Source: Coffea arabica (taxonomy: Eukaryota > Streptophyta > Magnoliopsida > Gentianales > Rubiaceae). From it: 64,000 nt of DNA. The stretch's first letter is position 1. Every line of letters begins with the position of its first letter. The translations under genes were made by a program, and so were the position numbers. The notes beneath the pieces are model-generated. The model was not told the origin of the DNA and searched no databases. It saw only the letters and a list, made by a program, of their open reading frames with translations. Below, piece after piece: positions 48,929 to 60,023 of the stretch. The stretch covers positions 5,704,001 through 5,768,000 of the forward strand of contig NC_092329.1 in NCBI RefSeq assembly GCF_036785885.1. Direction: 5' to 3'.

Positions 48929-50736
48929 ATGGAGATTTCGTACTACCTTCTGCTCATACCCTTGCTGTATTTACTCACCAATCAGATTATCAAAAGATTC
49001 AATAATCTCCCACCGAGTCCTTTTCCATCTTTACCTGTAATTGGGCATCTTCATCTCATCAAGAATCCAGTCCATCGAACATTAGCTCAGATCTCCAGTA
49101 AATATGGCCGAGTTCTCTTGCTTTATTTTGGCTCTCGCCCTGTCCTCCTGATATCTTCACCCTCTGCTGCAGTGGAATGCTTCACCAAGAATGACATAGT
49201 CTTCGCAAATCGGCCCAAGTTCCTCGCGGGAAAATACCTTGGCTTTAACTATACAACTCTGGTTTGGGCCTCGTACGGTCAACACTGGCGCAATATAAGA
49301 AAAATCGCTACCGTTGATATATTATCAGGTAGTCGAGTCCAGATGTTTACGCACATACGTTCTGAGGAGGTTCACTTGTTGATTCGGCGCCTTCTGAAGG
49401 CCGCTGCGGCTAGTGCTGATGACCATGTTATGGTCGATATGAAATCAGCCTTCTTCGAACTCACACTGAACATTATGATGAGGATGATTGCTGGAAAACG
49501 ATATTCTGGTGATGGCTCAGGAAAAATAGAGGAAGTCACCAGCTTTCAAGAGATGGTTAAAGAGAGTCTTAAAGTCAGCGGATCAACAAATGCTGCGGAT
49601 TTTGTTCCACTACTGAGGTGGATAGGGCAAAATAAGCTTGAAAGTCATCTGAAAACGTTGCAGATGAAGAGGGAAAAGTTCCTACAAGATTTGATTGAAA
49701 AGTACAGAAGCATCGCCAGCCATCGTGAGAACAAGACACTGATTGATGTTCTCTTATCTCTCCAAGAGACCGAACCAGAGTACTATACGGATCAAATCAT
49801 CAGAGGCTTGGTTCAGGTGAGTCTGGTTTTAAGGCGAATAGTAGATCAGTCCCTCGAAAGTGCCAACATTCCATAAAATCAAGTATATGAACAACCTAAG
49901 AGAATCCACCTCAAGCGCTAGCTAGCTATCATACTTCCAGGGTAGGATCATAAGTTCATAGGCATGGCATTAACTTCCCTGCTCTTTCAGCTTTTAACAA
50001 TCAGTCAAGATAACTCAAAAGCATGTATCATGTGATGATCAAAGAAGTGAATGAATTTGAAACTGCCTTTTATCCGATATCTATAGAGATAATAAATCAA
50101 ATTTCGTCTAATCTTAATATGCAGATAATGTTATCGGCGGGAAGTGACACAACATCTGGAACTATGGAATGGGCACTGTCAGTTCTGCTGAACAACCCAG
50201 AGGCTTTAAAGAAAGCGCAAGAAGAAATAGACGTTCAAATAGGCCAATCAAGGCTGATAACTGACTCCGACCTTGGCCAGCTTCCTTACCTTCAAGCAAT
50301 AATAAACGAAACCTTTCGTATGTATCCTGTGTCCCCTTTTATCTCCCTGCATGAATCATCCGAAGAATGTACAGTTGAAGGCTTTGGTATCCCTCGTGGG
50401 ACATTGCTCTTAGTGAACCTTTGGGCTATTAATCATGACCCTGAAATATGGGAAGAACCCACAAAATTCAAACCTGAAAGGTTCATGAACTTGGAAGGTC
50501 AGAGAGAGAGATTTGAGTTTATGCCATTCGGGCTTGGCCGAAGAGGATGTCCTGGCGAAAATTTTGCTCGACGAGTTGTGGGGTTGGCATTGGGTTCACT
50601 TATTCAATGCTTTGAGTGGGAAAGACCTGGAGAAGAATTGGTGGACATGAGTGAAGGAGCTGGGCATACTATGCCTAGAGCTCAACCGCTGCTGGCAAAG
50701 TATAGGCCACGCCCTGAAATGGTTAAGCTTCTTTGA
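48929..50736 (+). CDS. CYP81-family cytochrome P450, intact, two exons
   Basis: Exons 48929-49816 and 50125-50736, GT-AG, phase 0, 499 residues, the normal length for CYP81. It has an N-terminal anchor (YYLLLIPLLYLLTNQ), hinge NLPPSPFPSLPVIGH, helix C WRNIRKI, I-helix SAGSDTTSGTMEWA, E-T-F-R (the ExxR motif), FKPERF and the haem loop [10 protein letters not shown] with the ligand cysteine. An ER-bound monooxygenase using NADPH-P450 reductase; CYP81 enzymes hydroxylate or form methylenedioxy bridges on phenolics and related compounds (family knowledge). The actual substrate is unknown. The intron matches the position in the gene at 60 kb. It is the parent of the broken copy at 62.8 kb and nearly identical to it. 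Confidence 0.95.
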
Positions 50737-51648
50737 GTTGTGATCTGAGTGTTTGACAATGTTTTCTTCTGCAACACCTAGACGACTGTGGAGAAACAAG
50801 TGAACAAGGAAACAGAGGATGTCTCTCTGTACGTGTTTGTTTTAACTTTTAATACTACTATTTTATCTCTTTTAACTTCGCTTTGTGTTGCTGCAAGAAA
50901 GTATAAAAAAGCAAAGGGTTTACTCTAATTTCTTGCTTTCTCCAAAGATCCAGCATTTTCATGTGTGTATCTATTATTTGTTAACCAATGGTTCAGAATT
51001 CAATCGACGGAGAAGCAAAATTTTGCCAAGCATGAGAAATTCCCAAAATTCTGATCAAATTTAAATTATTTGTAAGATGCTTTTGGTTGCATGTTGTACT
51101 TTAGAGGGTCCTCGCGTTCTGTAATTTAGAGCTTTCTTGCATTCTATAACTGCGAGGTAAGGTAAGCAAAACTTAAATTTTGGTCAAGTTTATCTGCTTT
51201 GAACAGGAGGTTGCCCACTGCAAATAAGCACCCCTATTGTACAATTTTTCAAACATCATCAAAATCTTGTTTTTGAGGTTTCAAAGCCGCTAAATTGAAC
51301 ATTAGCTCTGAATCGGATAATAACATTAGCTCTGAATCGGATAATTATGTTCAATGGTGATGTTTTGCTAATAATTACTGATAGGGTGTTAATTGTTAGT
51401 TATTTTATTGTTAATTTTCCTATTTGTCCTTGCCAAATATCGTTTTAATGATTAATATATACTTATATTTGGGATTTGGACCTATTTACAGGAAGTGAAA
51501 CTGAAAAGTGCTAAACAGAGGGATCTTCTTAAAAAAAATACTCCACACGTGGGAAGTTTCTAAAAGAAAATACAAGCTGGACTCCCCGGGGTGATACAAA
51601 CGGATCTCCTATCTTTTTGCTGATGAGGAGTTGAATTGCACTAGGAAT
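50737..51648. other. 3' flank of the CYP81 gene
   Basis: Non-coding. The first 70-80 bases resemble the sequence after the P450 tail at 55193. A CTCTGAATCGGATAA string is duplicated at 51305 and 51330. Confidence 0.5.
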
Positions 51649-52248
51649 CCTATTAGTAGAGTTGTAAACGAGCCAAATCGAATCGAGTATCTCATGTTTG
51701 AGCTCTGTTCGATAAGCGATTCGAACAACGTTCGTGTTTGTTTGTTAATTTTCGAACTCCAAACCTGTATTCGTGTTCGACTCGTTAAGCAAAATTCATG
51801 TTTAAATTCGAGTTCATGTTCGGCTTGTTTAACATAAACAAGCTGTTCGCGAACATGTTCGAAATGATCGAATCCAAATTATTTTAAGTCTTAAATATAC
51901 AAATCATTAATTATTCTAAAAAATAATTAAAGCACTAAGTGACTAAATTCTATTATTCATTAACTATATAACTAATATTAACATAAAAATAACAAATAAA
52001 ACCCTCAAATATAAAAGTCCAACCATAAAATTAACTCTAAAATTTGTCAAATGATAATTATGTCCATGTTCGCGAACGTTCGTTAAAACTCGCGAACATG
52101 CTCGTGTTCGCTCGATTATTAATCGAACAAAAACATTCGTTCGAACTCGGTTCGTTTAAGATTTCGAGCGAGTCTTTTACAAACACGAACGTATCGAAAC
52201 GAATCGAGTTACTAAACAGTTCGATTCGTTAACAGCTCTACCTATTAG
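51649..52248. mobile_element. hAT-like MITE with perfect 8-bp target duplication
   Basis: Element 51657-52240 with target duplication CCTATTAG (51649-51656, 52241-52248). Ends TAGAGTTGTAAACGAGCC and, reversed, TAGAGCTGTTAACGAATC. Subterminal TTCG/CGAA-rich inverted blocks surround an AT-rich core. No coding content. Confidence 0.9.
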
Positions 52249-53475
52249 TAATAGGAAACGGAGAAAAGAAGGGACTTTAGGTAGTAGTTACTTCGTTCTT
52301 TTCGGCGGATGTGCCAGACAGCCGAGACTTGCTTTTTTGTTCCTTTCTTCGTTCTTTTCCATTAATCTCGACTGGAGCATAATTTTTGTGCTCTTTGACT
52401 ATCCGAAAAAGATGCCTCTGCAATCAATTAAATTGCGTGAAAATTTATTTATGCGACGTGGCTAAGTTTTTCATCTAATCAAGGATCAATTCAACGACGC
52501 AGTCCCTAATATTTGTGAGATCTAATTAGTTTTCATGTGTTTCTTAATTTGTTAATATTTGCACGTTGTCTATTTGAATTTCCATGGGATTATTTTGTTA
52601 CTTGGATGTCAAGAGCCCGATGTTTAATATGACTTATTAATCTCCTGCAAAATTAGTCAATTAAATCTGTAATTGTTTGATCGATTAATATTAGTGGCAA
52701 CTAGCGTGTTTACACACTAGGGGAACGTGCAATCTAATTTAAATAACCCTCGTAGCATGTTACTGATTGGGGTTAAGTTTTTCTAGATCTTAATGCAATT
52801 GAAAAATTAATTCCTACGGTCGTACTTAGGAGTATTTTCTGGTTAGGGGTAATCAATGGTCGTTCCTTAGTTATCAATAAATTAAGAAAAAATTGGTCGT
52901 TAGAGTTTGTCGGCGACTATAACTAGTCTATTAATAAATTAAGTGAACCTCTCTTGCAGCAATGATCGGGTAAGTGGATTGTGTCTGAATAGTTGTATCC
53001 TTGGTTAGAATTTATCTATTCTTGATTTAATTCCGGTTATATTTGTGCTAGTTAATTATTTATTTTTAGTTGAATTGCTGAATTGTTTTTAGTTTTATTC
53101 CGATAAAATCCCCCTTTACCAATTGAAATTTCAAAGAGATAAATATTCCAAGTTCCTGAGGAGACGACCCCGCTTGCCACTGTCTACTATTTAGTAATTT
53201 TTGTCAACTAATTAATTCTGGTATATCGGATTGAGTAAACTTTTCGGGAACAGGGTGAATCAAGTAATCCATTGCACACCTAGAGTCCCTACTCCAGCAT
53301 CTAGAATTAATTATTGACTGTTTTCAGTGATAGTTAGATTCTATTTTTATTATTGTAAAGACTTGACAACCTGTCAATTACTCCTTAGTTTGTCCAGTGC
53401 GCATGTACGCATAGTCCATTCGACTCCCGTGGGAAACAGGTGTTACAAATTTCAACCAAAGATAAGTCAAAAAAA
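52249..53475. other. Non-coding stretch, possibly an old LTR
   Basis: No gene. The segment around 53150-53280 (CTGAGGAGACGACCCCGCTTGCC...) has the look of long Gypsy (Athila/Tat-type) LTRs, where a similar gagacgacccc motif is common. Ends, target duplication and partner LTR were not found, so a solo LTR is only a guess. Confidence 0.3.
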
Positions 53476-53740
53476 TATTTGTCTGCGGAGCGGAACTCCA
53501 TTTTCATATAAAAAAATGCTGAAAGCCGCCATATCTGGTTCAGTACTACCACTCTACCGGTTCCATCTGACAGGTCACGACCGCAACGGGAAAAAAAAAA
53601 AACAAAAAAAAAGCAATAGATAAACAAGGATCTTTGTCAATCGCATCTTATAAGAAATTTTAACACAAGATTTAGATTGCAGGATAGCAGCTGATATAAG
53701 ATGGCCTAAGCTGAAGGCGTCTCGATCCCTTGAACCTATA
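53476..53740 (+). pseudogene. Orphan promoter of a lost CYP81 paralogue
   Basis: This stretch aligns with the promoter of the gene at 48929: TTTGTCTGCGGA, the CATATNAAAAAATGCTGAAAGCCGCCATA-like segment, the A-run with AACAAAAAAAAAGCAATA, GCTGATATAAGATGGCC and AAGCTGAAGGC follow the same order as 48680-48925. No P450 start follows. The coding body is absent until the tail fragment at 54910. Confidence 0.7.
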
Positions 53741-54909
53741 TCACTGAAACAGCAAGGAATTGTTTAGAATATTACATTGGATAAGTAAGTGTAGGTACTC
53801 CTCCAATACAAAGTTCGAAATACCTAGTGTTCAAGTTTATTTGATTATTTTAATGAGTTTGTAATTTTATTTAAATTTGACTTATTTATTTGTCGAACCA
53901 ACCTTGTTTGATTATTTTATCGAATTTAAACGAGTTATTTATTGAATCTGAATGTTATCAAATATAAAACGATGTTTACTCTTAATTTGACTAGTTAGCA
54001 AATCAAACTAGAATGAACTCTAACCAAACTGAACTCGATTCAAATATCAAGCAGTTTGATTTATCTTTCAACCCTATTTCGGAGTTGTTATCCATGTGTT
54101 TGAGAATGTCATCCTCCTGTGGCCCCTGGTCCGCAAGAGAAAATATGAATTAAGGAAACAAAGGATGCTTGTATTGTGTTTTGGTTTTTCAAGTCCCGAA
54201 CGAGATGTTTTTTTGTTGCAGCAAAGGAGGAAAGTTTTAGAGAGCTTAGGATATTATAATAAAATAGCAGTCAGGAGTAGCGAAGGAGGAAACATATGAT
54301 TCAGCCGAAAGGGGAACGAAAAGAAGAAGAAGTTATGGTTTTAATTTATTTGAAGAATTACCATATATATATATATATGTATGTATTTTAGGTAAAAGAA
54401 GATTATATACTAGTAGTAGTTTGGAAAAATAAGGAATGCGATCATAACAAGTAAATGCAAAAAAGTTTGCCGTAAACTCCTTTGAGCGTTTGTAGTTGTC
54501 AAAGCTCTTTGTCAGGCTGCCCCCAGTGGTTCGAAAATGTGCTGAGGACCTGTTTTGAACTAATTTGTTACATGGATGGAAACCATATGCAAACCAAAAG
54601 ATTAGAAATTTTCATGCTATCCCTTGTTTCTACATTTAATAATAATAATAAAAAAAAAGTGGATGAGGCGTTGATCTACAAAGTTGAGGTTTTAGAATTT
54701 GGAAATCTTGAATTCAATACTTATCAAAGTGTGAGTCTCTAAACTTTGTGTTAGTATTTATCCCACCATATGTATGTAGATTAGTTGTAGTTCGAAATAT
54801 TTGTAATCTCTTATATTAGTCCTATAGTTGTGGATTTTACACAATATTATCGAAGAAAATATTTAAAAAAGAAAAAAAAAATGCAATCTTAGTGCCCGAT
54901 ATGTAAAAT
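53741..54909. other. Non-coding stretch replacing a P450 body
   Basis: AT-rich. 53780-54070 has repeated CAAGTTTATTTGATT/GAACTCGATTCAAAT strings like a decayed hAT MITE. A (TA)n run is near 54363. A short frame at 54096-54299 is not recognised. No P450 coding sequence. Confidence 0.4.
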
Positions 54910-55270
54910 TGGTAACCACGAAACAAATCTTGATGAATCCACGAAATTTAAGCCTGAAACGTTTGTAAGCCGTTTGGGTATGTGGTCAAAGAGCACGTCT
55001 TGGTGAAAATTTAGCTAGACAAGTTGTGAGGTTGGCATTGGGCTCACTCATTCAATGCTTTAAATGGGAAAGACGTGGGAAAGAATTGGTGGAAATGAGC
55101 GAAGCTGCTGGGCTTACTATGCCAAGAATTCAACCGCTGCTGGCAAAGTATAGGCCACGCCCAGAAATAGTTAGCCTTCTTTCTGAGTTGTGATCCTAGT
55201 GTTTTGGGAATGTTCTTTGCCACCGGCACTGCACCACTGGGGAATCGAGTGTACAAGGAAAACAGTCCGT
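54910..55270 (+). pseudogene. CYP81 3' tail fragment
   Basis: Begins in the region equivalent to INHDPEIWEEPTKFKPERF (here NHETNLDESTKFKPETF) and runs to the normal C-terminus ending VSLLSEL and TGA at 55192-55194. The haem-loop region is frameshifted and the loop sequence is damaged; [16 protein letters not shown] and LTMPRIQPLLAKYRPRPE follow in another frame. The 3' flank resembles that of the gene at 48.9 kb. It is the remnant of the paralogue whose promoter lies at 53476-53740. Confidence 0.8.
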
Positions 55271-55551
55271 GCCGTCCTGATTCCACTGTAATGTAAGCTG
55301 GTCAAAGCTACAGGCCGTTATATACGACGCTACTCCGAAGAAAGGAGAAAAATATAAGCAAAGCCTGGAGGCAGTAAAGGATGGATATCAGTAGCAGATC
55401 ATTGACAGATAAGATACAAATATTTACGAATGAGAGGGCGTTTTGAATCTTTATTACTGATACATTCTTGAAATAACAATAATGAATTACTAGGTAAATA
55501 GCCATACTGCATAAGTATTATTCCAACACTTTGGATTTAACCTCGACCTCT

Positions 55552-58450
55552 ATGGGTGCTACATACTGCTACCTCCTGCTTTTTCCCTTCCTGTATTTAC
55601 TTACCAATCAAATCATCAAAAAGTTCCGGAATCTCCCACCAAGTCCACCTCTTTCCTTACCCATAATTGGCCATCTTCATCTCATCCAGAAACCACTCCA
55701 CCGAGGACTAGCTAAGATCTCCGATAAATATGGTCCAATACAGTTTCTTCATTTTGGTTCTCGGCCTGTCCTGCTTGTATCTTCACCCTCAGCTGCAGAA
55801 GAATGCTTCACCAAGAATGACATAATCTTCGCTAATCGGCCAAGATTTCTCGCCGGAAAACACCTTGGCTACAACTATACAACTCTGGGATGGGTCTCAT
55901 ATGGCCAACACTGGCGCAACTTGAGAAGAATAGCTACTGTGGAGATCTTATCTGCTACCCGAATTCAAGCTTACACGAGCATCCGTGTTAACGAGGTCCA
56001 TTCATTGATCAAGTACCTTCTAAAGGCCTCTAAAGCTAGTGACTCTAGCACGGTTGAGATGAAATCGGCCTTCTTTGGGCTGAAACTTAACATCATGATG
56101 AGGACGATTGCAGGAAAGCGATACTACGGCGATGATGCCCAGAACAAGGAGGAAGCCGCAAGGTTCAAAGAGATAGTTAAAGAGACTTTTCAACTCAGTG
56201 GGGCGACAAACATAGCAGATTATATTCCATTATTGAAGTTTTTTGGGCAGCAGAAGCTTGAAACCAAGCTGAAGACTTTGCAGGCGAAGAGGGATCAATT
56301 CTTGCAAGATTTGATTGAAGAACACAGAAGAACCGTGAGGAGTTCTGACAGTGAGAAGGGCAACAAAACAATGATAGACGTTCTCTTGTCCCTCCAACAG
56401 ACCGAGTCCGAATACTACACAGATGAGATCGTCAAAGGCATGATTGTGGTAAGTAACTATTTAATCCGCTCGATATCTTAATCCATCTGTCTGTTAAGCA
56501 TACGGAAATTCTGATCTTTGTCCGGGATCAGTCCCATGAAGGATTGAGTCTGAAAATCTAAGTCAAAGCTAGTTTGATTGCACTGGTACCATCTCCGTGT
56601 TGCCTTGCATTTTTTATTGAGCTGTAATGCTATGTTTCCTACACGTAATAATTCTAGGCATAATTTCAGAAACCTCCCCTGAAATTTCTAACAGTTTCAC
56701 TGCCCTCCTCCGAGGTTTCTAAAATATCAGAAACCTCCCCTATTAGGTTATTGGGGTCCATTTGTCACTTCAATCATGGAGAAATGACTTAATTACCCAT
56801 ACAACTTAAGAGGTATTTCCCAATTATGTTCACATGATTAGTTAAACTGTTATTAACTAGATTTAACAGAAATGATGACAATTTATAAGTTTTTTTAAAA
56901 AATTTCTAATATGCCATTACAAAAAGGGGGCCATATATAGGCACCTTTTTATGATTGATAATTGATGTATGCGAGTAGAAGCAATGATTCAAACTTTAGT
57001 GTTTTTTGTGGAATAAGAGAAATAGAGCTTCTTTAGGTATATCTAAGGATTTAGGAGATTTGCTCTTAAAATTTTCTCAAAATTTTGGTGATTGTGAAAA
57101 TTTCAAGATCAGCCTCTAAGATTTTTCTGCTATTAAATTTTGGAAATTTTTATTATTTGATTGCAGTTGTTAAGGTAATTCTTGATGGTCATGCTTAATA
57201 GTGACACTGCAAGTGAAAAAGAATAGTTTGGATCAAACAAAAAAAAAGAAAATATGACGTTATGTAGTTTGTATTATGTTCTATATGATCTGCTCCATTT
57301 GATGATTGGTATTTAATTATAGTGTTTTTTCTTTTTTATCCTAATTGTTACTTTTATTTTCATCAAAATTAGGTACTGGTGTTGTATGAAATATACATAA
57401 AGATTGTTGGTTATACACTACTAAATTGAAAAACCTTTTAATTATGATAATTTTTTTTTCTTGTTTGTGATTATTCAACAAATGGGTTTTTTTTCAAATC
57501 GAAATGTTGGTTGTAGTAGGATTCACATGCTTTGCTTTTCTTGGAGGAGATTATGCAATTGATGTATTATAACAGATGTAATAGTATGATATTACATATG
57601 CAATATGTAGATAAGATTTTGAGTTGCTGAACTTGTTGTGGAGTTAGTAAACTGATATTTTGTTTACGCTCTATAAATACGGTAACAATTACACCGTTTC
57701 ACATTTGATAAAGTTAAAATAGATATATATTGTTCGTAGTAAATCAACTATCTAATGCAAAACTTGAGGGTAGCTATGGAATTAAATTGTTTTCTCTCTT
57801 CTAATACCAATTTTATATTATTTTTGTATTTGAATTGGGCTGATTTATTACTAGATAATTAGCTTTAGGGGTGGTTTCCGATATTTTGAAAATTTCAGTG
57901 AAATTGTCAGAAACTTGGGGCGGGGGGGGGGGGGAGTTTCTACAATTATCCCATAATTCTATCTACCTCTAATACTATTTATACTAAGAGTCACGATAAA
58001 TGTTCTAACGTTATCATACACCTCCTCTTATCCCTTCCTTTGTATTTCTATCTTATTTCCAGAATCAAGATAATAGTATAAAAAATTCAATCCCATTGTA
58101 CTATTGAATCATGACGTGCAGGAAAAAAGGAAGAAGTAAAGATAAAACGAATGAGTAGCACAGTATTCACCTTTAATCCATGCTTTAGACTAGCAGAAAA
58201 TAATGCAAATTTTGTCAACAGCAAATGTTATCAGCAGGAACCGACACATCATCTGGAACAATGGAATGGGCACTCTCCCTCCTGCTCAACAATCCACAAG
58301 TTCTAAAGAAAGCCCAGCAAGAAATTGACGCGTACGCTGGCCAATCAAGGCTTATCAAATGACTCGGACTTGGGTCAGCTGCCTTATCTTCATGCAATTA
58401 TTAATGAAACACTTCGCATTTGCCCGGTGGCCCCTATTCTGGTGCCTCAT
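55552..58450 (+). pseudogene. CYP81 pseudogene: intact exon 1, broken exon 2
   Basis: Exon 1 (55552-56448, 299 codons) is fully open from ATG 55552 with anchor, hinge NLPPSPPLSLPIIGH, helix C WRNLRRI and a good GTAAGT donor. Exon 2 starts at 58222 with [14 protein letters not shown], but an extra base near 58355 (CTTATCAAATGACTCGG) shifts the frame to a stop. After the repaired-looking [15 protein letters not shown] segment the P450 sequence stops at 58450, so FKPERF and the haem loop are absent. The intron (56449-58221) is enlarged by a Mutator-like element. A truncated protein without haem binding could be made from exon 1, but no P450 activity is expected. Exon 1 shows little decay, so the loss is recent. 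Confidence 0.9.
56648..57961. mobile_element. Mutator-like non-autonomous element, family A copy 3, in the P450 intron
   Basis: Element 56657-57952 with perfect 9-bp target duplication ATAATTCTA (56648-56656, 57953-57961). Left end GGCATAATTTCAGAAACCTC, reversed right end GGGATAATTGTAGAAACTCC. An internal repeat of the end motif (ATATCAGAAACCTCCCCT) sits at about 56726. The right arm carries a G-tract (57916-57934). No transposase. Confidence 0.9.
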
Positions 58451-59201
58451 GTGGCATTATTTGGTTCTGCTTTGCTGTCGTGAACTTGTGCATTGATTCT
58501 GTGCTTTAATTTCTCGAGATTTGTAGAAATTTGCTAGTTTTCAACTGCAAGATTTTGTTACTCCGGCGATTTTAACTTTTGTGCTGGAAAAAAACACGCA
58601 CTTCCAAACTCTAGGTACAATATTTTTTTTTTTAAAAAAAAAGGGTAGATGACAGGTAAGCTAACTAGTGGCTTAGTGCCACTATTGAAATGTAAAATCC
58701 TCCAACCCTACACTTTTCCGACCCACGCACCGCTCGCCCTGCCCCGAACCCAAGAAGATTTGTACAAGAAAACAGAAAAAAACTTTGGTGGGCCTTGCCT
58801 CCCAATAATTTGCTACAATTAAATATAGTATTATTTAAAAAATTCATGCAGGTGCTTAGTGCATTCGTCTGATTTGATGGTGATTCAGTCTTCTCCGAAT
58901 TATTCTTGGACCTCTTCAGGTCCTACTCCTCCTTCATAATATAGGAAGCTATCATATTGACTAAAAAAATACAGAAAAATCTCAACTCATTAACCTTATT
59001 TAATCTGATTTGAAGCATAATTTTCTTGAAGAAGAGGGGCGGGGCCACACTGATTGTATTATGTATAGTATAGTTCGTAATGGTTTTAATCTACTCACAA
59101 CAAATTCACTCTCCCAAACTCAAAAGTCATCTTTGTCTATAGAATTTAGCCAACGATTATAATTGCACATTTTAATAGGAAGTTTCATAGGCTGGCTATC
59201 A
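58451..59201. other. Non-coding stretch after the P450 pseudogene
   Basis: No trace of the missing P450 3' part. A T-run/A-run (58621-58642) and a GC-rich piece (58720-58750) are present without a clear element. Confidence 0.5.
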
Positions 59202-59561
59202 ATTGCAACTATGGTTCAAAGTCGCGATCGCGGTTTGGACCGTTCCACATCGGTCTCGGCATATCAGTCGCGGTTTCGGCGAGACGCGAATTTTTGAAAT
59301 ATTTAATATTCTAAAAATTGTAAAAAATATGATAAATAAAAATAATAAAAAATTAGTAAAAATAATAAAAATTCAAGTTGACTCGGGATGATTCGGAGTG
59401 ACTGGATGTGACTCGATCGTTTCAACCCTTTACAGTGACGTTTCGATCTGTCACGTATTTCGAAAATATTTCGTCGCTGTCTCGTCTCGGGCTAGGCCGA
59501 GACAGAGACGACTCGGCCGAGACGTCTCGGTCTGGGCCAGTATTCGAACCATGATTGCAAC
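59202..59561. mobile_element. hAT-like MITE in the CYP81 promoter
   Basis: Element 59210-59553 with perfect 8-bp target duplication ATTGCAAC (59202-59209, 59554-59561). Ends TATGGTTCAAA and, reversed, CATGGTTCGAA. The interior has CGGTCTCGGC/GCCGAGAC inverted motifs. It lies about 460 bases upstream of the ATG at 60024. Confidence 0.85.
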
Positions 59562-59952
59562 CTTACAAGAAAACGAGATGAGGACCACTGAGAGACAAGT
59601 CCAACTATAAATCCACGAGACGCGAATTTTTGAAATATTTAATATTCTAAAAATTGTAAAAAAATATGATAAATAAAAATAATTAAAAATTAGTAAAAAT
59701 AATAAAAATTCAAGTTGATTCGGGATGATTCGAAGTGACTGGATGTGACTCAGTCATTTCAATCTTTTACGGTGACGTCTCGATCTGTCACGTATTTCAA
59801 AAATATTTCGTCGCTGTCTCGTCTCGGGCTAGGCCGAGACAGAGACGACTCGACCGAGACGTCTCGGTCTGGGCCAGTCTTCGAACCATGATTGCAACCT
59901 TACAAGAAAACGAGATGAGGACCACTGAGAGACAAGTCCAATTATAAATCCA
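59280..59952. repeat. 337-bp tandem duplication covering MITE end and TATA box
   Basis: Unit 1 (59280-59615) and unit 2 (59616-59952) are over 90% alike by eye. Each contains the right part of the MITE, its right target-site copy and the host sequence down to TATAAATCCAC. The chance 70-codon frames at 59398 and 59735 are the same sequence twice. Confidence 0.92.
59943..59949 (+). promoter_or_regulatory. TATA box of the 60-kb CYP81 gene
   Basis: TATAAAT, 75 bases before the ATG, a normal spacing for a short leader. Its duplicated twin is at 59606-59612. Confidence 0.55.
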
Positions 59953-60023
59953 CTAACTCTCATTAAATAAACCCCATCCATCATTCAATCCCAAGTAAAC
60001 CAGCAAGAAATCCGCAACTATCT

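Noticed and set aside
58621-58860. Possible reverse-strand SINE next to a T-run
   Set aside because: A GGTTCGGGGC-like B-box can be read on the minus strand, but I found no matching target duplication.
59398-59947. Two near-identical 70-codon frames
   Set aside because: They lie inside the tandemly duplicated MITE and arise from the repeat, not from a duplicated gene.
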